Assembly (NCBI GenBank): GCA_005883885.1
Contig: VAYF01000196.1
Coordinates: 1 to 8,289 of the forward strand
Reading direction: 5' to 3'
DNA from: Actinomycetota bacterium
Lineage (GTDB): Bacteria > Actinomycetota > UBA4738 > HRBIN12
DNA length: 8,289 nt
Position 1 is the first letter of the stretch. The number at the start of each line of letters is the position of its first letter. This document shows positions 6,092-8,289 of this stretch, one piece after another. The position numbers and the translations under genes are program-made. Below the pieces are notes generated by a model, which worked only from the letters and a program-made list of their open reading frames with translations, ran no database searches and was not told the DNA's origin.

Positions 6092-6933
6092 CCACTCGAT
6101 CCGCGCTCGGTCTCCAGACGCGGGTCGCGGACGTTCACGAGGCCGAGGTTCGCGAACGGCGCACGGTCCTGGTCCCGGGGATGCGGATCGCGCTCCTCGT
6201 CCTCGCGAACGTGATCGGTCTGCTGGCCTTCGTCTGGCCGTTCCTGCTCCCGTCCGTCGCCCGGCGCGTTGCCGAGGATCACCAGGGGGACGGCCCATGG
6301 ATCGTGGCGGCGCTCGGCGCGATCCTGCTCGCGCTCCTGTTCCTCGAGCTCGGCCGCGGTGGGCTCGGACCGAAGACGGTCGCGCTCCTCGGCGTGCTGG
6401 GCGCCACGATGGTCGCACTCCGGCTCCCGGGGTTCGTGGCCGGGTTCAGCGCGCTGTTCATCGTCGTGCTCGTCGCGGGCAACTCGCTCGGACCGGGGTT
6501 CGGGTTCCTGCTCGGCTGCATCGGGATGTTCGCGAGCGGGATCTTCGTCGGCGGGCTCGGGCCCTGGCTGCCGTTCGAGATGGTGGCGGTCGGATGGGTG
6601 GGCGCCGGCGCGGGATTGCTGCCGCACGGCCGATCGTGGCGGACACGGATCGCCTGGCTCGCCGCCTTCGGGTTCGCGAGCGGCTACCTCTACGGACTCG
6701 TGATGGAACTCTGGTTCTGGCCGTTCCTCACCGACGGCTCGGCCCTCGCCTGGGACCCGGGTGGCGGCGCGTTGATGAACGTCCGACACTACCTCGCGTT
6801 CTACGTGGTCGACGGTCTGACCTGGGACACGTTCCGAGCGGTGGGCAACGTCGTCCTGGTCATCGCGATCGGCAGGCCCGTGCTGGCCGCGCTCGACCGG
6901 GCGGCGCGTCGGATGCAGCTGCACGTGGGATGA
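6088..6933 (+). CDS. ECF transporter S component, predicted cobalamin/corrinoid specific
   Basis: This 281-residue integral membrane protein starts at a GTG overlapping the ATPase stop by four bases. After a polar, Arg-rich N-terminus (1-31) it has about seven hydrophobic segments: roughly 32-54, 70-88, 96-112, 117-132, 136-176 (two, with GGLGPWLPFEM between them), 188-206 and 250-268. Recognisable features are GNSLGPGFGFLLG (131-143), GPWLPFEMVAVGWVGAGAGLLP (about 158-179), YGLVMELWFWPF (202-213) and the C-terminal IGRPVLAALDRAARR (261-275). These match the actinobacterial ECF S-component type that travels with double-ATPase and EcfT genes. S components bind the vitamin from outside and rotate in the membrane to release it. 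Substrate identity is inferred from the B12 riboswitch and the transcobalamin-like neighbours. It is not readable from the protein alone. Confidence 0.85.
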   Translation: MTTRSALGLQTRVADVHEAEVRERRTVLVPGMRIALLVLANVIGLLAFVWPFLLPSVARRVAEDHQGDGPWIVAALGAILLALLFLELGRGGLGPKTVALLGVLGATMVALRLPGFVAGFSALFIVVLVAGNSLGPGFGFLLGCIGMFASGIFVGGLGPWLPFEMVAVGWVGAGAGLLPHGRSWRTRIAWLAAFGFASGYLYGLVMELWFWPFLTDGSALAWDPGGGALMNVRHYLAFYVVDGLTWDTFRAVGNVVLVIAIGRPVLAALDRAARRMQLHVG

Positions 6934-6971
6934 CGGGAGCACCACGAGCACCGCGGCGGAGCGACGCCGGG

Positions 6972-6977
6972 TAGCAT
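6972..6977 (+). promoter_or_regulatory. -10 element of a leaderless promoter for the flavin-binding protein gene
   Basis: TAGCAT fits TANNNT and stands exactly six bases before the ATG at 6984, the same spacing as in front of the PAC2 gene. There is no Shine-Dalgarno in the short gap. This gene is therefore probably transcribed on its own as a leaderless message and is not part of the cobalamin operon. Confidence 0.5.
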
Positions 6978-6983
6978 CCCGTC

Positions 6984-7637
6984 ATGCCCGAGGCCCCCAC
7001 CGAGCGCGCCCGCGTCCACCGGCTCCCCGAACGGGCCGCGTACGACCGCGAGACGATCGAGGCGATCTTGGATGAGGCCCTGATCTGCCACGTCGCCTGG
7101 ACCGACGGCGACGGCCGAGCTCGGGCGCTTCCCACGATCCACGCGCGGGTCGGGGATACCCTCTACCTGCACGGCTCGCGCGCCGCTCGTGCCTGGAGGG
7201 CGGTCGCCGGCGGCGCCGAGGTCTGTGTCGTCGCCACGATCGTCGACGCGCTGGTCCTCGCGCGGAGCGCCTTCCATCATTCGATGAACTACCGGAGCGT
7301 GGTGCTCTACGGACACGGCCGCGAAGTGACCGACGCCGACGAGCTGGTGACGGCGGCGAGGGCGATCACACACCACGTCCTGCCGGGCCGGGAGGCAGAG
7401 GCGCGGATGCCGACGGCCGAGGAGTTCAAACAGACCATCCTGTTCGCGATCCCGATCGCCGAGGCCTCCGCGAAGGTCCGCACGGGCCCGCCCAAAGACG
7501 ATGCGGCCGACCTCGAGCTCCCGATCTGGGCCGGTCTCGTCCCGCTCGAGACCAGCGGCGGGCCGCCGGCACCCTCCCCAGATCTCCTGCAGGGGATCGC
7601 CGTTCCGGCCCACGTCGCCCAACCGCGTCGCCCCTGA
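6984..7637 (+). CDS. Pyridoxamine 5'-phosphate oxidase family / FMN-binding split-barrel protein
   Basis: This 217-residue protein has the full pattern of the flavin-nucleotide-binding group of the pyridoxamine-phosphate-oxidase superfamily. The stretches are LPERAAYDRETIEAILDEAL (14-33), CHVAW (35-39), ALPTIHARVGDTLYLHGS (48-65), VCVVATIVDALVLARSAFHH (80-99), SMNYRSVVLYG (100-110), LFAIPIAEASAKVRTGPP (153-170) and LPIWAGLVPL (179-188). Proteins of this type bind FMN or a related cofactor in a dimeric split beta-barrel. Most are not true PNP oxidases and their substrates are unknown, so no reaction is assigned. It has no signal peptide. The Pro-rich tail (192-217) is beyond the conserved part. 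It lies 50 bases after the S-component gene, with its own likely promoter. Any link to cobalamin is unsupported. Confidence 0.9.
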   Translation: MPEAPTERARVHRLPERAAYDRETIEAILDEALICHVAWTDGDGRARALPTIHARVGDTLYLHGSRAARAWRAVAGGAEVCVVATIVDALVLARSAFHHSMNYRSVVLYGHGREVTDADELVTAARAITHHVLPGREAEARMPTAEEFKQTILFAIPIAEASAKVRTGPPKDDAADLELPIWAGLVPLETSGGPPAPSPDLLQGIAVPAHVAQPRRP

Positions 7638-7677
7638 GCCCAACCGGCTGGACAGCCTGCTGCCCTCGTGGTACACA

Positions 7678-7694
7678 TATATCGGTCCGATATA
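7678..7694. promoter_or_regulatory. Palindromic operator upstream of the PadR gene
   Basis: TATATCGG-T-CCGATATA is a perfect inverted repeat with 8-bp arms and a one-base centre. It is AT-rich in an otherwise GC-rich sequence and overlaps the likely -10 box (TATACT, 7691-7696). This is the expected place for a repressor site, most simply of the PadR protein itself. Confidence 0.65.
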
Positions 7695-7696
7695 CT
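7691..7696 (+). promoter_or_regulatory. -10 box of the PadR gene promoter
   Basis: TATACT is close to the TATAAT consensus, about 28 bases before the ATG at 7724. It lies between and partly inside the two palindromes, so bound repressor would block RNA polymerase. No clear -35 box is visible at the expected distance. Confidence 0.45.
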
Positions 7697-7700
7697 CGTC

Positions 7701-7710
7701 CGATATATCG
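7701..7710. promoter_or_regulatory. Second palindromic operator half of the PadR promoter
   Basis: CGATATATCG is a perfect 10-bp palindrome that shares the CGATATA core with the longer palindrome at 7678-7694. Their centres (7686 and between 7705 and 7706) are about 19-20 bp apart, close to two helical turns. Two repressor dimers could therefore bind on the same face of the DNA. Confidence 0.6.
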
Positions 7711-7723
7711 AAATGAGATAGAC

Positions 7724-8289
7724 ATGTTGGAACTCGCGATACTCGGCCTCTTGAAGGAACGGCCGATGCATGGCTACCAGCTCTCCCGAGAGCTCACGGG
7801 CCAGCTGGGCGGCCTCTGGAAGGTGTCGTACGGGTCTCTCTACCCCACCCTCAAGCGCCTCGAGCGCGAGGGCGCGGTCGAGCAGGTGCCCGGCACCAGC
7901 GCCGGGACGGGACGCAAGCGTCTCGTCTACCGGATCACCCCGTCCGGTGAGCAGCTCTTCCTCAAGCTGCTCGAGGAACCACCGTCCGACACCCAGGCGG
8001 AGGATGCTCGGTTCCGGATCCGCCTGGCGTTCTTCCGGTACCTCCCGCCCGAGACCCGGATCCGTCTGCTCGATCGGCGCCGCGCCGCGCTCGCGGAGCG
8101 ACTCGAGGCCGTCAAGGCCGCGATCGCGGCCGCGGTCGGCGTTGAGGACGACTACCAACGAGCGCTCATGGAGCACGGACGCGCGGCGACCGAAGCGGAC
8201 GTCGCGTGGCTGGCTGGATTGATCCAGCAGGAGCGCACCAAGTACGGCATCACCGCCCCCGTGGGGCAGAGGCGACGCGCGTCCGCGAC
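7724..8289 (+). CDS. PadR family transcriptional regulator (3' end outside window)
   Basis: The frame from the ATG at 7724 stays open to the window end, giving 188 residues without a stop. Residues 1-75 form the PadR winged helix: MLELAILGLLKERPMHGYQL (1-20), the recognition-helix region YGSLYPTLKRLEREGAVE (36-53) and the wing KRLVYRITPSGEQLF (65-79). Residues 95-175 form the C-terminal helical dimerisation domain, including FRIRLAFFRYLPPETRIRLL (97-116), YQRALMEHGRAATEADVAWL (144-163) and LIQQERTKYG (166-175). The region after 176 is basic and close to the expected end, so little is missing. PadR proteins are mostly repressors released by small molecules or stress. The two palindromes over its promoter suggest autoregulation. 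In several Actinomycetota, regulators of this subtype stand next to inositol-phosphate synthase genes. The downstream gene is not visible here. Confidence 0.92.
   Translation, partial: MLELAILGLLKERPMHGYQLSRELTGQLGGLWKVSYGSLYPTLKRLEREGAVEQVPGTSAGTGRKRLVYRITPSGEQLFLKLLEEPPSDTQAEDARFRIRLAFFRYLPPETRIRLLDRRRAALAERLEAVKAAIAAAVGVEDDYQRALMEHGRAATEADVAWLAGLIQQERTKYGITAPVGQRRRASA

Noticed and set aside
5536..6951. Long minus-strand open frames opposite the ATPase and S-component genes (also 4301-6418, 1657-2586 and 6801-8176)
   Set aside because: Low-complexity Arg/Gly/Asp/Glu-rich translations without domains, mirroring codon bias of the real plus-strand genes.
6931..6984. 8-bp inverted repeat TGACGGGA / TCCCGTCA spanning the S-component stop to the next start
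   Set aside because: A 38-base gap separates the arms and no T-run follows, so it does not look like a terminator. Probably chance.
6984..7637. Membership of the flavin-binding protein gene in the cobalamin operon
   Set aside because: It follows by 50 bases but has its own leaderless-type promoter, and no family knowledge ties it to corrinoids.

Overview
The window comes from a GC-rich chromosome with strong G/C preference at third codon positions, GTG and TTG starts, 4-nt GTGA gene overlaps and two genes that appear to be leaderless. With the gene families present (an actinobacterial-type PAC2 protein, a PadR regulator, an actinobacterial-type ECF transporter), this points to Actinomycetota, probably a lineage away from the well-studied model genera. 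I see no mobile element, CRISPR array, rRNA or tRNA.

Layout. Positions 1-321 hold the 3' end of an unrecognised gene. Positions 376-1227 encode a PAC2-family protein, and a small unrecognised gene with an internal duplication (1235-1705, minus strand) converges on it. Positions 1706-2025 are a regulatory region dominated by a cobalamin (B12) riboswitch aptamer. Behind it lie five tightly packed plus-strand genes (2026-6933): a secreted alpha/alpha-barrel protein of the prenyltransferase/squalene-oxidase-repeat fold; a secreted, membrane-anchored protein that looks like the DUF4430/transcobalamin C-terminal beta domain; and an energy-coupling-factor (ECF) transporter made of a T component, a fused double ATPase and an S component. 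A pyridoxamine-phosphate-oxidase-like flavin protein (6984-7637) and the start of a PadR-family repressor (7724 to the window end) follow. The PadR promoter region carries two palindromes.

How the genes work together. The riboswitch should turn the five genes on when cobalamin is scarce. The S component would carry B12 or a related corrinoid through the membrane, powered by the A and T components. The two exported proteins match, in fold and order, the two halves of animal intrinsic factor and transcobalamin: an alpha6/alpha6 barrel and a small beta domain that together clamp B12. Here the halves are separate proteins and one is tethered to the membrane by a Pro/Ala/Ser-rich stalk. I read the locus as a split, transcobalamin-like B12 capture device feeding an ECF importer. 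This is the most interesting system in the window. It rests on fold recognition by eye plus the riboswitch, not on measured binding.

The main oddity is the T component. It lacks a convincing start codon and its usual N-terminal membrane segments, and it lies in the same reading frame as the beta-domain gene, separated only by one TGA codon.
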